Below, in pieces: positions 8,771 to 17,442 of a stretch of 64,000 bases of DNA. The position numbers and the translations under genes were made by a program. The notes beneath the pieces were generated by a model that ran no database searches, was not told where the DNA came from, and worked only from the letters and a program-made list of their open reading frames with translations. How positions within the stretch are numbered: position 1 is the first letter of the stretch; the number at the start of each line of letters is the position of its first letter. The DNA comes from Paenibacillus sp. URB8-2 (lineage in GTDB: Bacteria > Bacillota > Bacilli > Paenibacillales > Paenibacillaceae), in assembly GCF_013393385.1 (NCBI RefSeq), contig NZ_AP023239.1, forward strand, positions 3,534,001 to 3,598,000, in the 5' to 3' direction.

Positions 8771-9244
8771 ATGTCTATCGAAAATGTAAAAGCACACTTC
8801 CGCGCCTTTAACAGAGAGCATCATGTGATGGAATTCGACTCTTCCAGCGCCACCGTGGAGAAAGCCGCGGAGACCATTGGGGTAATCCCCGCCCGTATTG
8901 CCAAGACGCTGTCTTTTCGCGGCGAAGGAGATGCCGCCATTCTGGTCGTCTCCGCCGGCGACACCAAGGTCGACAACAAAAAATTCCGGAATGAGTTTGG
9001 ATTCAAGCCGAAAATGCTGAGCCCGGAGGAAGTGCTGGAGCAAACCGGACATGCCGTCGGCGGCGTTTGCCCGTTCGGACTGACCAATGAGCTGGATGTT
9101 TATCTCGATGTCTCCATGAAGCGCTTCGATACGCTATTCCCCGCCTGCGGCAGCTCGAATTCCGCCATTGAATTGACCTGCGCCGAACTGGAGCTATACT
9201 CGGGCGGCAAGGCATGGATCGACGTCTGCAAGGACTGGGAATAA
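8771..9244 (+). CDS. YbaK/EbsC-family aminoacyl-tRNA deacylase
   Basis: A complete 157-aa YbaK/ProX-like protein. It has the family core (VEKAAETIGV, KTLSFRG, VVSAGDTKVDNKKF, GGVCPFGLT, YLDVSMKRFDTLFPACGS, NSAIELT). Family members clear mischarged tRNAs in trans; the substrate here is not determinable. ATG 8771 follows AGGAAAGGA. It is the paralogue of the truncated gene at 1-231, in the same orientation on the other side of the nif-like island, and has its own terminator just downstream. Confidence 0.9.
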   Translation: MSIENVKAHFRAFNREHHVMEFDSSSATVEKAAETIGVIPARIAKTLSFRGEGDAAILVVSAGDTKVDNKKFRNEFGFKPKMLSPEEVLEQTGHAVGGVCPFGLTNELDVYLDVSMKRFDTLFPACGSSNSAIELTCAELELYSGGKAWIDVCKDWE

Positions 9245-9278
9245 TGACCTGGCCATTAATGTCCGGAGGTCACTTTTT
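9245..9278 (+). terminator. Terminator after the ybaK-like gene
   Basis: TGACCT (9245-9250) pairs with AGGTCA (9267-9272), extended by GG/CC, and is followed by a T-tract. It overlaps the 3' end of the convergent exporter gene. Confidence 0.65.
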
Positions 9279-10794
9279 CTTCTTCTCCGGCACCGGCCAT
9301 CCGGCTGCTCCCCATGAACAGCGAGGAGAGCAGGGCCAGCACCGCCGGAATGATTGCCCAGGCGAAGGTTTGCGTGATGGAGGCAGACAGCCCCTCCGTA
9401 ATTTTGCTCAAAATCTCCGGCGGAATCATCGCCCTCGTCTCCGGGGACAACAGAGTATGGGGGTCCGACAGATCGAACGCCCCCGCCCCGCCCTGGGCGG
9501 CTCCCGAAGCAGCAGACAGATTACCCAGCCGGTTCGCTAAGTAATGGCTCTGGATTATGCCGAAGGTGGTTATGCCTACAGTCATGCCCAAAGACCGCAG
9601 GAAATTGAGCGTTGCGCTTGCCGAGCCGCGCTGCCGGGCGGGCAAGCCGTCTATTGCGGCGTTGCTCAGAACCGAGAAAGACGCGCCGACACCAAGACCG
9701 ATAAGGATCATATACAGAGTGACGATCAGCCGCGTTGAGTCCGGCTGAAGCGTGGAAGCAAGCCAGGTTCCGACAGCCAGCAGCGCAAGAGTAGGAATCA
9801 TCAGGCTGCGGTAGCTGAATTTAGTCATCAGGAAACCTCCGGCGGTCGCTGTGATGACGGAACCTACCATCATCGGCAGAAGCACCAGACCGGAATTGGT
9901 AGCCGAGCCTCCGAGCACACCTTGAATAAAGATCGGGATGTAGACCGAGGCGACAATAAACGCCGCTCCGCTGAACAAGGCAATCAGGATGCTGAAGGCA
10001 TACAGCTGCCGGCGGAACAACCCATAGGAGATAATCGGCTCCTCCGCTTTCGTCTCCGCGTACAGAAACACCGCTGCGAGCACCGCCGCCGCGCCGAACA
10101 GGCCGAGAATAAGCGGGGAATTCCATGCGTATTCTTTGCCTCCCAGTTCCAGTGCAAACATCAGGCAGACCACCGCGCCGAGCAGCGTACCCGCGCCAAG
10201 CCAGTCAATCGGCTGCTTGGAATGCTCATGCGATTCCTTATAGAAGAATGCTACCAGCACAAAAGCAAGGATTCCGAGTGGCAAGTTGATATAAAATATC
10301 CACTGCCAGGCAATATGGTCCGTAATGTAGGCGCCGAGCAGCGGACCGAAGATGCTGGACATCCCGAATACCGCGCCAAAAGCGCCGCCCAGCTTCCCGC
10401 GCGTCTCAAGCGGCACCGCATCGAACATAATCGTGAAGGCAATCGGCACCAGCGCTCCGCCGCCCACCCCTTGCACCGCCCGGTAAATGGCCAGCTCAGT
10501 AATGCTGTCCGCCGTTCCGCACAGCGCGGACCCTCCCATAAACACCAGCAGACCGAAGACGAAAAATTTCTTGCGGCCGTACATATCCGACAGTTTGCCA
10601 AAGATCGGCATGCCCGCCATCTCGGCGACGAGATAGGCCGATGTGACCCAGACGAATTTATCCATTCCGCCCAATTCCCCGACGATATTCCCCATGGCTG
10701 TCGCCACAATTGTACTGTCCATGGATGCCATCAGAATCCCCAGCAGAAGTCCGGCGATGACCAGACCCAGACGGTTATTTTTACTATCGCTCAT
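9256..10794 (-). CDS. MFS drug exporter, DHA2 (EmrB/QacA) family
   Basis: A 512-aa transporter with about 14 membrane segments. Motif A GKLSDMYGRKKF follows the second helix, the TM1 motif LDST-like appears as MASMDSTIVATAM, and TM5 has the exporter motif GPLLGAYI. Family members expel drugs or dyes by proton antiport. ATG 10794 is preferred over GTG 10803 because GGAG sits 8 nt before it. It points away from the bactofilin genes' 3' end with only about 65 nt between, so it may be read from the same strand as a downstream gene. Substrate unknown. Confidence 0.88.
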   Translation of the reverse strand: MSDSKNNRLGLVIAGLLLGILMASMDSTIVATAMGNIVGELGGMDKFVWVTSAYLVAEMAGMPIFGKLSDMYGRKKFFVFGLLVFMGGSALCGTADSITELAIYRAVQGVGGGALVPIAFTIMFDAVPLETRGKLGGAFGAVFGMSSIFGPLLGAYITDHIAWQWIFYINLPLGILAFVLVAFFYKESHEHSKQPIDWLGAGTLLGAVVCLMFALELGGKEYAWNSPLILGLFGAAAVLAAVFLYAETKAEEPIISYGLFRRQLYAFSILIALFSGAAFIVASVYIPIFIQGVLGGSATNSGLVLLPMMVGSVITATAGGFLMTKFSYRSLMIPTLALLAVGTWLASTLQPDSTRLIVTLYMILIGLGVGASFSVLSNAAIDGLPARQRGSASATLNFLRSLGMTVGITTFGIIQSHYLANRLGNLSAASGAAQGGAGAFDLSDPHTLLSPETRAMIPPEILSKITEGLSASITQTFAWAIIPAVLALLSSLFMGSSRMAGAGEEEKVTSGH

Positions 10795-10829
10795 ACTCTC
10801 CACTCCATATCTCTATATAAGTTATCCGG

Positions 10830-10871
10830 TTTACAATTTACGATTTACAATTTACGATTTACAATTTAATC
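10830..10871. repeat. Six tandem heptamers (TTTACRA)
   Basis: TTTACAA and TTTACGA alternate five times from 10830, ending in a degenerate TTTAATC; equivalently a 14-bp unit repeated. The stop codon of the bactofilin gene (10859) lies inside the array, between that gene and the exporter. Confidence 0.85.
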
Positions 10872-11530
10872 TGGCTCCGCACCATTGCGCTCTTGTGAAT
10901 CTCCAGCGACTCCCTGTATTCCACCGTTTCGATTTCGCACCCGGGACCGATAATGACGCGTCCGCCCCTTACGGTCTCTGCCGATACATGCTCAAGTTCC
11001 ACGATATCCCCTTCGATCGCTCTGCTTTCGAAGCGGGCGTTCCGGTTCGGATGGACCATTTTCATCAGCTTGTATGCCTTGCTCGGTTTGATCCGGATCG
11101 TGCCCCCTCCGACATCTCCCGCCCGGCTGTATCCGAACAGGCCGATGTCCAGCTGATCTCCGCTCAGCAGTCCGCCGATCTCCACCACACCGCTAAGCCT
11201 GAACTCTCCAGCCTCGCAATCTTCCTTCACTTCGAGATGTCCCTCGAACGCCAAACGTTCCGCCTTCATCCGGGAATCAATCCTCAGCTCTCCCCGGCCC
11301 CGCACTGACAAGGCATCGATCCGGCCCCGGACTCCGCATTCGCCGGTCAGCTTGATTTCCTGCGCATGAAGGCTGCCTTCAATATCCGCATTCCCGGTCA
11401 GTCCGAATTTTACACAGTCCACATCTCCGGTAAACCGGCATTCGCCCGTTATCCCTACATTTTGAAACGAGCCGCCCACCGATGAAGAGTTACCCAATAT
11501 TTTAAGATTGCCCTTTACGGGATCAGTCAC
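10859..11530 (-). CDS. Bactofilin-like polymer-forming protein
   Basis: A 223-aa DUF583/bactofilin-type protein: repeated short beta-strand turns rich in Gly (GECRFTGDV, GNADIEGSL, GECGVRGRI) as expected for a right-handed beta-helix that self-polymerises without nucleotide. The C-terminal third (KLMKMVHPNRNARFESRAIEGD) differs from classic short bactofilins and is shared with the neighbour gene, matching the B. subtilis YhbE/YhbF pair. Last gene of a three-gene operon; its start overlaps the previous gene by 8 nt. Confidence 0.85.
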   Translation of the reverse strand: MTDPVKGNLKILGNSSSVGGSFQNVGITGECRFTGDVDCVKFGLTGNADIEGSLHAQEIKLTGECGVRGRIDALSVRGRGELRIDSRMKAERLAFEGHLEVKEDCEAGEFRLSGVVEIGGLLSGDQLDIGLFGYSRAGDVGGGTIRIKPSKAYKLMKMVHPNRNARFESRAIEGDIVELEHVSAETVRGGRVIIGPGCEIETVEYRESLEIHKSAMVRSQIKL

Positions 11531-12224
11531 TGGTCTTCACTTCCTTTCCGACACGCGCGCCGGGATGGACCGACAATTCGGAACCGTATTCCACACGTCC
11601 GATCCTGCAGCCTTCCCCGATAACTATGACATTTCCTCTGACAATATCCGCATTTGTAAATTCCAGATCCAGGTGGTCACCCTCGATGGTCTTCGCGGTA
11701 AGCTCCGATTTGAGCTTCGGGATGATTCCGCCGATTAGCCGGTTCCACATGCTTTTGTTTCCCTGACGAACCTTCAAGGTCTCCACTCCGATTTCACGGA
11801 CTTGCCCCGCTCCGTTCAAGCGTATGTCAGCATGCCCGGCGCTCAGCAGACCTTCAACTGTAAATCCTCCCTCACCTTTCAGCTCCTCCAGCTCGCAGTC
11901 TCCCTTCACGGTCACCAATCCGTTAAGCGCACAGCTCTCGCCCTTGAGGCTGCCGTCAATATGGAGCATGCCGTCCAATTTCATTCGGCCTGTCTTCAAA
12001 GAACCTTCAAGGTTCATGATTCCGTTGACTTCCATCTCCCCGGTTTCAAGCCCCCCTTTCACCCGTATCTGGCCGTTCGCTTTGAATAACCTCGCAGTGA
12101 GCGAATCTCCCACCTTTCCCACTCCGTCGATCAGGACTCGGTCATAGCTTCCTCCCGCGGCGCTCCCGACGCCGCTCAGGATAAGATCCGGGAGCTGGCC
12201 TTCATCCTTGGATTTTTCCGCCAT
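11523..12224 (-). CDS. Bactofilin-like polymer-forming protein (YhbE/F-like)
   Basis: A 233-aa paralogue of the downstream gene, with the same beta-helix repeats (LTARLFKANGQIRVKGGL, EGSLKTGRMKLDGM) and the shared C-terminal region (TAKTIEGDHLDLEFTNADIVRG, GEGCRIGRVEYG). The start ATG directly abuts the TAA of the regulator gene (TAAATG), so the genes are translationally coupled. Probably forms a scaffold at the membrane; the function in sporulating bacteria is poorly defined. Confidence 0.85.
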   Translation of the reverse strand: MAEKSKDEGQLPDLILSGVGSAAGGSYDRVLIDGVGKVGDSLTARLFKANGQIRVKGGLETGEMEVNGIMNLEGSLKTGRMKLDGMLHIDGSLKGESCALNGLVTVKGDCELEELKGEGGFTVEGLLSAGHADIRLNGAGQVREIGVETLKVRQGNKSMWNRLIGGIIPKLKSELTAKTIEGDHLDLEFTNADIVRGNVIVIGEGCRIGRVEYGSELSVHPGARVGKEVKTSD

Positions 12225-12857
12225 TTATGACAACCTCCCTTTCAATTGCTCGATTAAATCTCCTAGCGCCACTTTCGCAATTAGCCTTACACCTTCATCG
12301 AAATATAGTTCCGCAGGGGACGGCGCGAGCATAAACAGGGCAACGCCCATTTTTCGGACAAAATACAGCTCGTACGGTCTGCCTTTCAGGTCCTCCGCAT
12401 GCCTATCCAGAGTACGCAGCAGCAGTCTGCCTTCGTCCAGATTCATGTCCCCATTGGCAAGCAAAGTGTCCGCAACATACAGATGAAGCAGAGTGTCAAA
12501 GGTGTACATGCCATCATCCCCCTGAACATCCGGGCCGTACGAAGACAAGGTTAGATCCGTAACAATGTTTCGTTCTGCAATTGCTTTTTCCGTCAAGCGG
12601 ATATCGCTGAATCCTCCTGAATCGGATAACCGGCTCGCCAGTTCATCCAGCGAAAGATCATCTTTCATGTTTAAAATGTTATGAACGCGGGCGAGAACCA
12701 GCATCTTCGGAAAAAAGGTTTCCTGCCCGGTAAATGTAGATTTGCGGATAAACCATTCTTCCGGGATAAGCTGCTTCCGTTTCCAGCGGTACAGCTGGCC
12801 GTAAGAAATTCCTGTTAGGTCCAGCAGCTCCTTTTTGGATATCAACTCGTCCTCCAT
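12225..12857 (-). CDS. YhbD-like MerR-type regulator (DUF4004) of the bactofilin operon
   Basis: A 210-aa protein beginning MEDELISKKELLDLTGISYGQLYRWKRK, a MerR-like winged-helix reading head, followed by an effector region rich in Leu and acidic residues. It matches B. subtilis YhbD, the first gene of yhbDEF. ATG 12857 follows GAGGTG; a longer frame to 12917 has no ribosome site and would cover the promoter. A perfect dyad in the spacer of its own promoter suggests autoregulation. Confidence 0.8.
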   Translation of the reverse strand: MEDELISKKELLDLTGISYGQLYRWKRKQLIPEEWFIRKSTFTGQETFFPKMLVLARVHNILNMKDDLSLDELASRLSDSGGFSDIRLTEKAIAERNIVTDLTLSSYGPDVQGDDGMYTFDTLLHLYVADTLLANGDMNLDEGRLLLRTLDRHAEDLKGRPYELYFVRKMGVALFMLAPSPAELYFDEGVRLIAKVALGDLIEQLKGRLS

Positions 12858-12877
12858 ATTTTTCACCTCACAAATGC

Positions 12878-12906
12878 ATTGTAACATAACACTGTTACGT
12901 TGTAAA
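12878..12906 (-). promoter_or_regulatory. Promoter with operator dyad for the yhbD-bactofilin operon
   Basis: On the minus strand TTTACA (12901-12906) and TACAAT (12878-12883) are spaced by 17 nt. The perfect inverted repeat GTAACA-N6-TGTTAC (12881-12898) fills the spacer, the position used by MerR-family regulators. Confidence 0.65.
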
Positions 12907-13055
12907 ACGAAACGCAAATGGATAGCTGGTCTATGGTCAATTTATTCATCAAGGTTTCTTCGACATAAATGCCTAACTTTTGGTGTTTTGTTGATATAAT
13001 GTACTTAAATCTGCACTGCGCATGACCCCAATCGGTATATTAAGGATGGATTTAC

Positions 13056-13817
13056 ATGCTGAAGCCCAAACGGATCAAACAGATCCAAGATTACATAATG
13101 GAACACAACACCGTGTCGCTCGATGAACTTGTCAATGTATTCAATGTTTCTAAAAATACGATTAGACGGGATATCCAGGAACTGGTCGAGGGAGGAGAAA
13201 TCAAGAAGGTCTATGGCGGTGTAACCGCAGTGAATATTACGACTCTTCTCTCTTTCAACGACAGAAAGACGCGCAACCGCAGCGAAAAACAGAGAATTGC
13301 GAAAGCCGCGGCCCGGTATGTGAATGACGGGGATATTATATACATCGATTCCGGAACGACAACCCTTGAAATGATTGAATATATCAAACACATCAACTTG
13401 ACTCTCATAACGAGCAATCTCGATTTCATCCTTGGCGCCCTTCCCTACAGCAATTTGAACGTTATTTCGACCGGCGGCGTTCTGGAACGCAAGACAAAAT
13501 CGTTTGCCAGCATCAAAAACACGGATCTGTTGAAAGCGTATAATATCAATAAAGCCTTTATGGCTTCCACCGGCGTTTCGCTTTCGAGCGGCGTGACCAA
13601 CTCTTCTCCGCTCGAAAGCGAAATCAAGCAAATTGTGGTTGAACGATCACGGGAAGTTTTTTTGCTCGTAGACCGCTGCAAATTCGGCAAGCACGCGCTG
13701 ATGACGTACTGCAATCTGGAAGATATCGATTATTTGGTCACCGACAGTATTCCAGGCAGCGATTATCTTCAGTATGCCAAGCAGAATGATATCAATCTTG
13801 TCGTAGCCGACGAATAA
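13056..13817 (+). CDS. DeoR-family transcriptional regulator
   Basis: A 253-aa repressor with N-terminal helix-turn-helix (KRIKQIQDYIMEHNTVSLDELVNVFNVSKNTIRRDIQ) and a DeoR C-terminal sugar-phosphate sensor domain (YIDSGTTTLEMIEYI, TSNLDFILGAL, STGGVLERKT, DRCKFGKHAL). AAGGATGG precedes ATG 13056. It stands alone, so the operon it controls is not evident; DeoR proteins usually sense phosphorylated sugars. Confidence 0.9.
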   Translation: MLKPKRIKQIQDYIMEHNTVSLDELVNVFNVSKNTIRRDIQELVEGGEIKKVYGGVTAVNITTLLSFNDRKTRNRSEKQRIAKAAARYVNDGDIIYIDSGTTTLEMIEYIKHINLTLITSNLDFILGALPYSNLNVISTGGVLERKTKSFASIKNTDLLKAYNINKAFMASTGVSLSSGVTNSSPLESEIKQIVVERSREVFLLVDRCKFGKHALMTYCNLEDIDYLVTDSIPGSDYLQYAKQNDINLVVADE

Positions 13818-13849
13818 CGGGCACCTGGTGGCATCATTTCAAGTCCGGT

Positions 13850-13897
13850 AAAGCAAGAGCGCGCTCCCTCCGATCCGGAGAGAACGCGCTCTGCTTG
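13850..13897. terminator. Bidirectional terminator between the deoR-type gene and rplY
   Basis: Long inverted repeat: AAGCAAGAGCGCG at 13851-13863 pairs with CGCGCTCTGCTTG at 13885-13897, with an inner TCCG/CGGA pair. It serves two convergent genes. Confidence 0.8.
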
Positions 13898-13922
13898 TCT
13901 ATATTCAATGTTCAGCCGGCAA

Positions 13923-14546
13923 TCAGGCTTCCGTTCCTTCGGCAGTTTCTTCCGCAGCCGCCGGTTCTGCGGCTCCTTCTTCCTCGGCCGCAGGCTCCTC
14001 CGCCACGGCCGGCGGAGCGATCTTGACGACCAGCGTTTCAGGGTCCGTCAATACTTCCCATCCCTCATGCTTTGGAAGGTCGGAAACGAGCAGATGATCG
14101 CCGATCTCCAGGGCGCTGACGTCAACTTCGATTACGGACTCCAATTTATCGGGTAGTGTGCGGATATCAAGCTCATGCAGCTCGACCGTCTGTACTCCGC
14201 CACCCTTCACACCCGCCGGTGTGCCGGTAAAATGCAAGGCTACTTTGGTATCCAGTTTGGCCTTCATATCGATCACATGAAAGTCGATGTGCAGCAGTTT
14301 TTTGGTCAAAGGCTGGCGCTGCACTTCATTGATTATCACATTTTTGGTGCCGGAAGCCGGCAGTTCCGCTTTTAAAACCGCCCGCGGATTTTTGCCCAGA
14401 ATACTGTCGATCGTTTTTGCATCCGCGCTAAAGGAAAGGGATTCAGAACCCGCACCGTAGATGACAACAGGCACCAGGCCCTGTCTCCGCTGTGCGGCAG
14501 GCTTCCCGGCTCTTTCCATCAAACGTACTGTTTCACTCATTGCCAA
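13923..14546 (-). CDS. rplY: 50S ribosomal protein L25 / general stress protein Ctc
   Basis: A 207-aa Ctc-type L25 with the N-terminal 5S rRNA-binding domain (RRQGLVPVVIYGAGSESL, LLHIDFHVID) and the C-terminal TL5 domain (TVELHELDIRTLPDKLES, HLLVSDLPKHEGWEV), ending in an Ala/Glu-rich acidic tail usual in Bacillales. ATG 14546 follows TAGGAGG. Preceded by a good sigma-A promoter and a leader hairpin with a T-tract. In Bacillus ctc is a sigma-B stress gene; I do not see a clear sigma-B promoter here. Confidence 0.92.
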   Translation of the reverse strand: MAMSETVRLMERAGKPAAQRRQGLVPVVIYGAGSESLSFSADAKTIDSILGKNPRAVLKAELPASGTKNVIINEVQRQPLTKKLLHIDFHVIDMKAKLDTKVALHFTGTPAGVKGGGVQTVELHELDIRTLPDKLESVIEVDVSALEIGDHLLVSDLPKHEGWEVLTDPETLVVKIAPPAVAEEPAAEEEGAAEPAAAEETAEGTEA

Positions 14547-14564
14547 TTCCTCCTAAGAATGGAT

Positions 14565-14606
14565 TGAAAAAACATAAGACCGATTAGATATGTATTCTAA
14601 TCAGTC
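14565..14606 (-). terminator. Leader hairpin with T-tract upstream of rplY
   Basis: On the minus strand GACTGATTAGA and TCTAATCGGTC form an 11-bp stem followed by TTATGTTTTTT, just before the rplY ribosome site. It may act as an attenuator. Confidence 0.5.
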
Positions 14607-14638
14607 TCTTATTAAACATATCGCTGTGCTGTGGAACC

Positions 14639-14667
14639 AGTATAGCACTCACGAAAACGAGAGTCAA
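14639..14667 (-). promoter_or_regulatory. Sigma-A promoter of rplY
   Basis: TTGACT (14662-14667) and TATACT (14639-14644) on the minus strand, 17-nt spacer. Confidence 0.75.
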
Positions 14668-14796
14668 AAATGTCTCCTTATCCACAATCCTCTAAATTTC
14701 GCGCTTTCCATTCCCGCTCGACAGGTTATGAGCGAATTCGCTTTTTCCCCTGAGAGAGAGTAAAATAACGGTAATAATAAAACGGGAGTGATGAAT

Positions 14797-15090
14797 ATGC
14801 TGCAGATTTCATCGGATGAAGGACGGTTTTATATTGGCGGTGACGGAGAAGACCTCGCTGAAATTACATACCAGTTGGACCCTTCCAACACGATGATCGT
14901 CGATCATACGTACGTATCGGAACAATTGCGGGGTCAGGGAGCCGGCGAACAGCTGGTCAAGGCGGTCGTGGACAAAGCGCGAGATGAGGGATTGACCATC
15001 ACTCCCCAGTGCTCCTACGCCGCCCATCAATTCAAGAAGCATCCCGAATACGGGGACGTGCTGAAAGAGAACGGGAAAGGTCAGTCTTAA
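14797..15090 (+). CDS. Small GNAT-like acetyltransferase (YjdJ type)
   Basis: A 97-aa single-domain protein of the small GCN5-related family: acetyl-CoA motif LRGQGAGEQLVKAVVDKARDEG and the YjdJ-type ending PQCSYAAHQFKKHPEYGD. It probably acetylates a small molecule or protein; the substrate is unknown. ATG 14797 is chosen because GGGAG lies 8 nt before it; GTG 14788 and ATG 14791 are too close to the site. The next acetyltransferase gene follows 71 nt downstream. Confidence 0.85.
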   Translation: MLQISSDEGRFYIGGDGEDLAEITYQLDPSNTMIVDHTYVSEQLRGQGAGEQLVKAVVDKARDEGLTITPQCSYAAHQFKKHPEYGDVLKENGKGQS

Positions 15091-15161
15091 GCAACCTGCC
15101 CGTTGTTCGCAGCGGAAATGTCCACCCGGGCTGCGATTCCAATTTTAGGAGGATGACGGGT

Positions 15162-16019
15162 TTGACAACACATGAAACTTTACGTGAAATAGAGGAATTA
15201 CAGCGCCGCTGCGAGGAATTTGAAGGCATCTCGCTGAAGCTCAATTGGGAGTCCCTCCGCAGGGAACCCGGGGGCGGCGCCGCCGAATGGCTCGTAACCT
15301 ACGAGGATGAGCTGCTGGCGGGATTTATCGGGCTGTACAGCTTTGGAAGCGAAATCGAAGTATGCGGCATGGTGCGTCCGGGCTACCGCCGGCGCGGCAT
15401 CTTCACCTCGCTCTGGAAGCGGGCGCAGAGCTACATCGCCCGCGGAGGGGCGCAGAGCGTGCTGCTGAACGCACCGGCGGCCTCCAAGTCCGCCGCGGGG
15501 TTTCTGAAGACCCTGCCGCTCGACTTCGATCATGCCGAATACCAGATGAAATGGGATGAAAAGCAAGCGGAGGAGCGCTCAGCCTTTGAGAACAAGATAC
15601 TGCCGGATGACCATGTCATCCTCCGGCCCGCCCGCGCAGATGAAATGGCGCTGCTTGTCGCTCTGGACAGCAGAGGATTCGATATGACGCCGGAAGAGGC
15701 AGCGGACATGTACGACGAGCTGGCGTTGGAAGGAAACACCGAGCATATTATCGTCGAACTGGACGGACAGCCGGCGGGAAAGCTGCGCCTCTGGACAGAG
15801 CATCATGAAACGTGGATTTACGCTTTTACCGTTGATGAGAAGCTGAGGGGCAGAGGCATCGGACGGAGCGCCCTCCTCCAGACCATTCAGCGGGAAAAGC
15901 GCAGCGGCAACGGAGTCAATCTTGAAGTCTCGCTGGATAATCCGAATGCGCTGAAGCTTTATGAGAGCTGCGGATTTGTAATCACGAACAAGCAGGACTA
16001 CTTCCGCTATATCGGCTAG
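15162..16019 (+). CDS. Tandem-GNAT acetyltransferase
   Basis: A 285-aa protein with two GNAT-like halves. The N-terminal half has EVCGMVRPGYRRRGIFTSLW, the C-terminal half AFTVDEKLRGRGIGRSALL and NPNALKLYESCGFV; both are acetyl-CoA-binding motifs. TTG 15162 lies 9 nt after AGGAGG; the ATG at 15153 directly abuts the ribosome site and is less likely. Substrate unknown. Confidence 0.82.
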   Translation: MTTHETLREIEELQRRCEEFEGISLKLNWESLRREPGGGAAEWLVTYEDELLAGFIGLYSFGSEIEVCGMVRPGYRRRGIFTSLWKRAQSYIARGGAQSVLLNAPAASKSAAGFLKTLPLDFDHAEYQMKWDEKQAEERSAFENKILPDDHVILRPARADEMALLVALDSRGFDMTPEEAADMYDELALEGNTEHIIVELDGQPAGKLRLWTEHHETWIYAFTVDEKLRGRGIGRSALLQTIQREKRSGNGVNLEVSLDNPNALKLYESCGFVITNKQDYFRYIG

Positions 16020-16072
16020 ATTGGGCCGAACCTCATTGAATGCGATATGCCGGCTTAACATTAACACAATTC

Positions 16073-16110
16073 AAGGCCCTACGGACCGATGACGGTACGT
16101 AGGGCCTTTT
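16073..16110. terminator. Bidirectional terminator
   Basis: AAGGCCCTACG (16073-16083) and CGTAGGGCCTT (16098-16108), perfect 11-bp stem with flanking T residues, between the convergent acetyltransferase and the flavodoxin operon. Confidence 0.8.
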
Positions 16111-16147
16111 CTAAGCCGAAGTCAGGCGGGGTTGACGCTGCAGGCGG

Positions 16148-16909
16148 TCACATCAGCAGATGTTTGGACAAGGCATCCTCGCCGCTCCTGCTCCGGCTGT
16201 CCCCCTCTGCCGCACAGTCTGCGCTGCTGTTGCTCGACTCGCCGTTTAAGCAGGACAGCAGCCTCAAGTAATCGAGCGAGGCTTCCAGCGTAAAGGAATC
16301 TCCTTCGTAGCTGCGCTTCTCCCCTTCCATGAGAAAATGGATCTCCACTCTCACGGGGGGCATGCCGTAAGCCTTGCGGCAGAATACGTTGGCCATATGT
16401 AAAAATCCGAGGACAACTTCCTCATTTCCGCAAACCATAAATTTCTGCACCTTCAGACCGCTTCCGTTTCTGCGGGAGTGCCAGACCAATTGAAAGATCA
16501 TGGAGAGCTCCATTTGCAGTTCGGGCACGGGAACATGCCACTGTTCATACAGCATGAACGGAATTTCTTCCTCATGGTTCCCGCCGACAAGCCGGATCAG
16601 CTCATCGCATATCGTATTTTTAACTTTCAAATAATGCATATGAGAAAGAAAGCACCGGGACTGAGGCGGCCATCTTCGCTCCAGGATAAACTGAATAGGC
16701 GTCTGCCTGCGCACCTCGGGTGCCAAGCTGTAATAATCATTGAGCGTATGGCCGACCGCATATTGTACCTGCTGACGCCACAGAGGCAAGCCTTTTCCGC
16801 CGTCGCCGCAGATCTCCGCCATGTCCAGCAGCGCACGCTCCACGGTGTAATCGTATAGCTTTGGCAGACAGGATGCCGGATTAACTGCCGTACAATACGT
16901 CGTATTCAT
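16148..16909 (-). CDS. Unknown protein co-transcribed with a Fur-controlled flavodoxin
   Basis: A 253-aa protein that I do not recognise. It has no signal peptide or membrane segment. Visible features are LYDYTVERALLDMAEICGDGGKGLPLWRQQ, the predicted alpha-beta region LRFLMEGEKRSYEG-like (HFLMEGEKRSYEGDSFTLEA) and a Ser-rich, charged C-terminus. ATG 16909 begins 2 nt after the flavodoxin stop codon, so the genes are coupled; an earlier start at 16963 would lie inside the flavodoxin gene. As the second gene behind a Fur box it should be made under iron limitation. Confidence 0.65.
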   Translation of the reverse strand: MNTTYCTAVNPASCLPKLYDYTVERALLDMAEICGDGGKGLPLWRQQVQYAVGHTLNDYYSLAPEVRRQTPIQFILERRWPPQSRCFLSHMHYLKVKNTICDELIRLVGGNHEEEIPFMLYEQWHVPVPELQMELSMIFQLVWHSRRNGSGLKVQKFMVCGNEEVVLGFLHMANVFCRKAYGMPPVRVEIHFLMEGEKRSYEGDSFTLEASLDYLRLLSCLNGESSNSSADCAAEGDSRSRSGEDALSKHLLM

Positions 16910-16911
16910 AT

Positions 16912-17364
16912 TTAAGGCACCGCCACGCAGAGCTCGGCAAAACGCTGTCCGAATTTGCGGCATTCCTCTTTCTCCGCTGCCGTCGGCCCATACTCGATCT
17001 TCAGGCTTGTTTGCACGATGGCGGCCCCTCTTTCCTTCAGTTTTTCTTCTATCAAATCAACCGCGCCACAGTAGATTTCGAACCCGGTGTCGCCGCTTCC
17101 GAATACGGCGGTTTTGCGGCCCGACAAATCCATTTCTTCCAGCTCTTCGTAGAAATCGAGGAATTCATCCGGCAGTTCTCCGTCTCCCCAGGTGTAGGCT
17201 CCAAACACCGCGCCCTCATAGGAAGCTATTTCGAAGGCGTTGCAGTCGGTTACCGATTTCAAAACCGCTTCGCCTCCCGATTGGCGGATTCCCTCCGCGA
17301 TCAGTTCCGCAATTTCCTCGGTATTGCCGGTCAGGCTAGCGTATACCACCAATATTTTATCCAT
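16912..17364 (-). CDS. Flavodoxin
   Basis: A 150-aa short-chain flavodoxin with the FMN phosphate loop YASLTGNTEEIAE at the N-terminus, FGAYTWGDGELPDE and FGSGDTGFEIYCGAVD. It transfers electrons in the cytoplasm, replacing ferredoxin when iron is scarce, and could feed nitrogenase-type or other reductases. ATG 17364 (MDKILV) is chosen because AGGGAGG lies 9 nt before it; upstream frames to 17415 have no ribosome site at the right distance. A Fur box overlaps its promoter. Confidence 0.92.
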   Translation of the reverse strand: MDKILVVYASLTGNTEEIAELIAEGIRQSGGEAVLKSVTDCNAFEIASYEGAVFGAYTWGDGELPDEFLDFYEELEEMDLSGRKTAVFGSGDTGFEIYCGAVDLIEEKLKERGAAIVQTSLKIEYGPTAAEKEECRKFGQRFAELCVAVP

Positions 17365-17442
17365 GCTCCGCATCCTCCCTAAATCACTGAAAGCCATAAA
17401 TTGAATGCATTCCATCTCTGTAAGACGGCCGCGATATTACTC

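Noticed and set aside
10830..10871. CRISPR array
   Set aside because: Contiguous 7-bp units without spacers.
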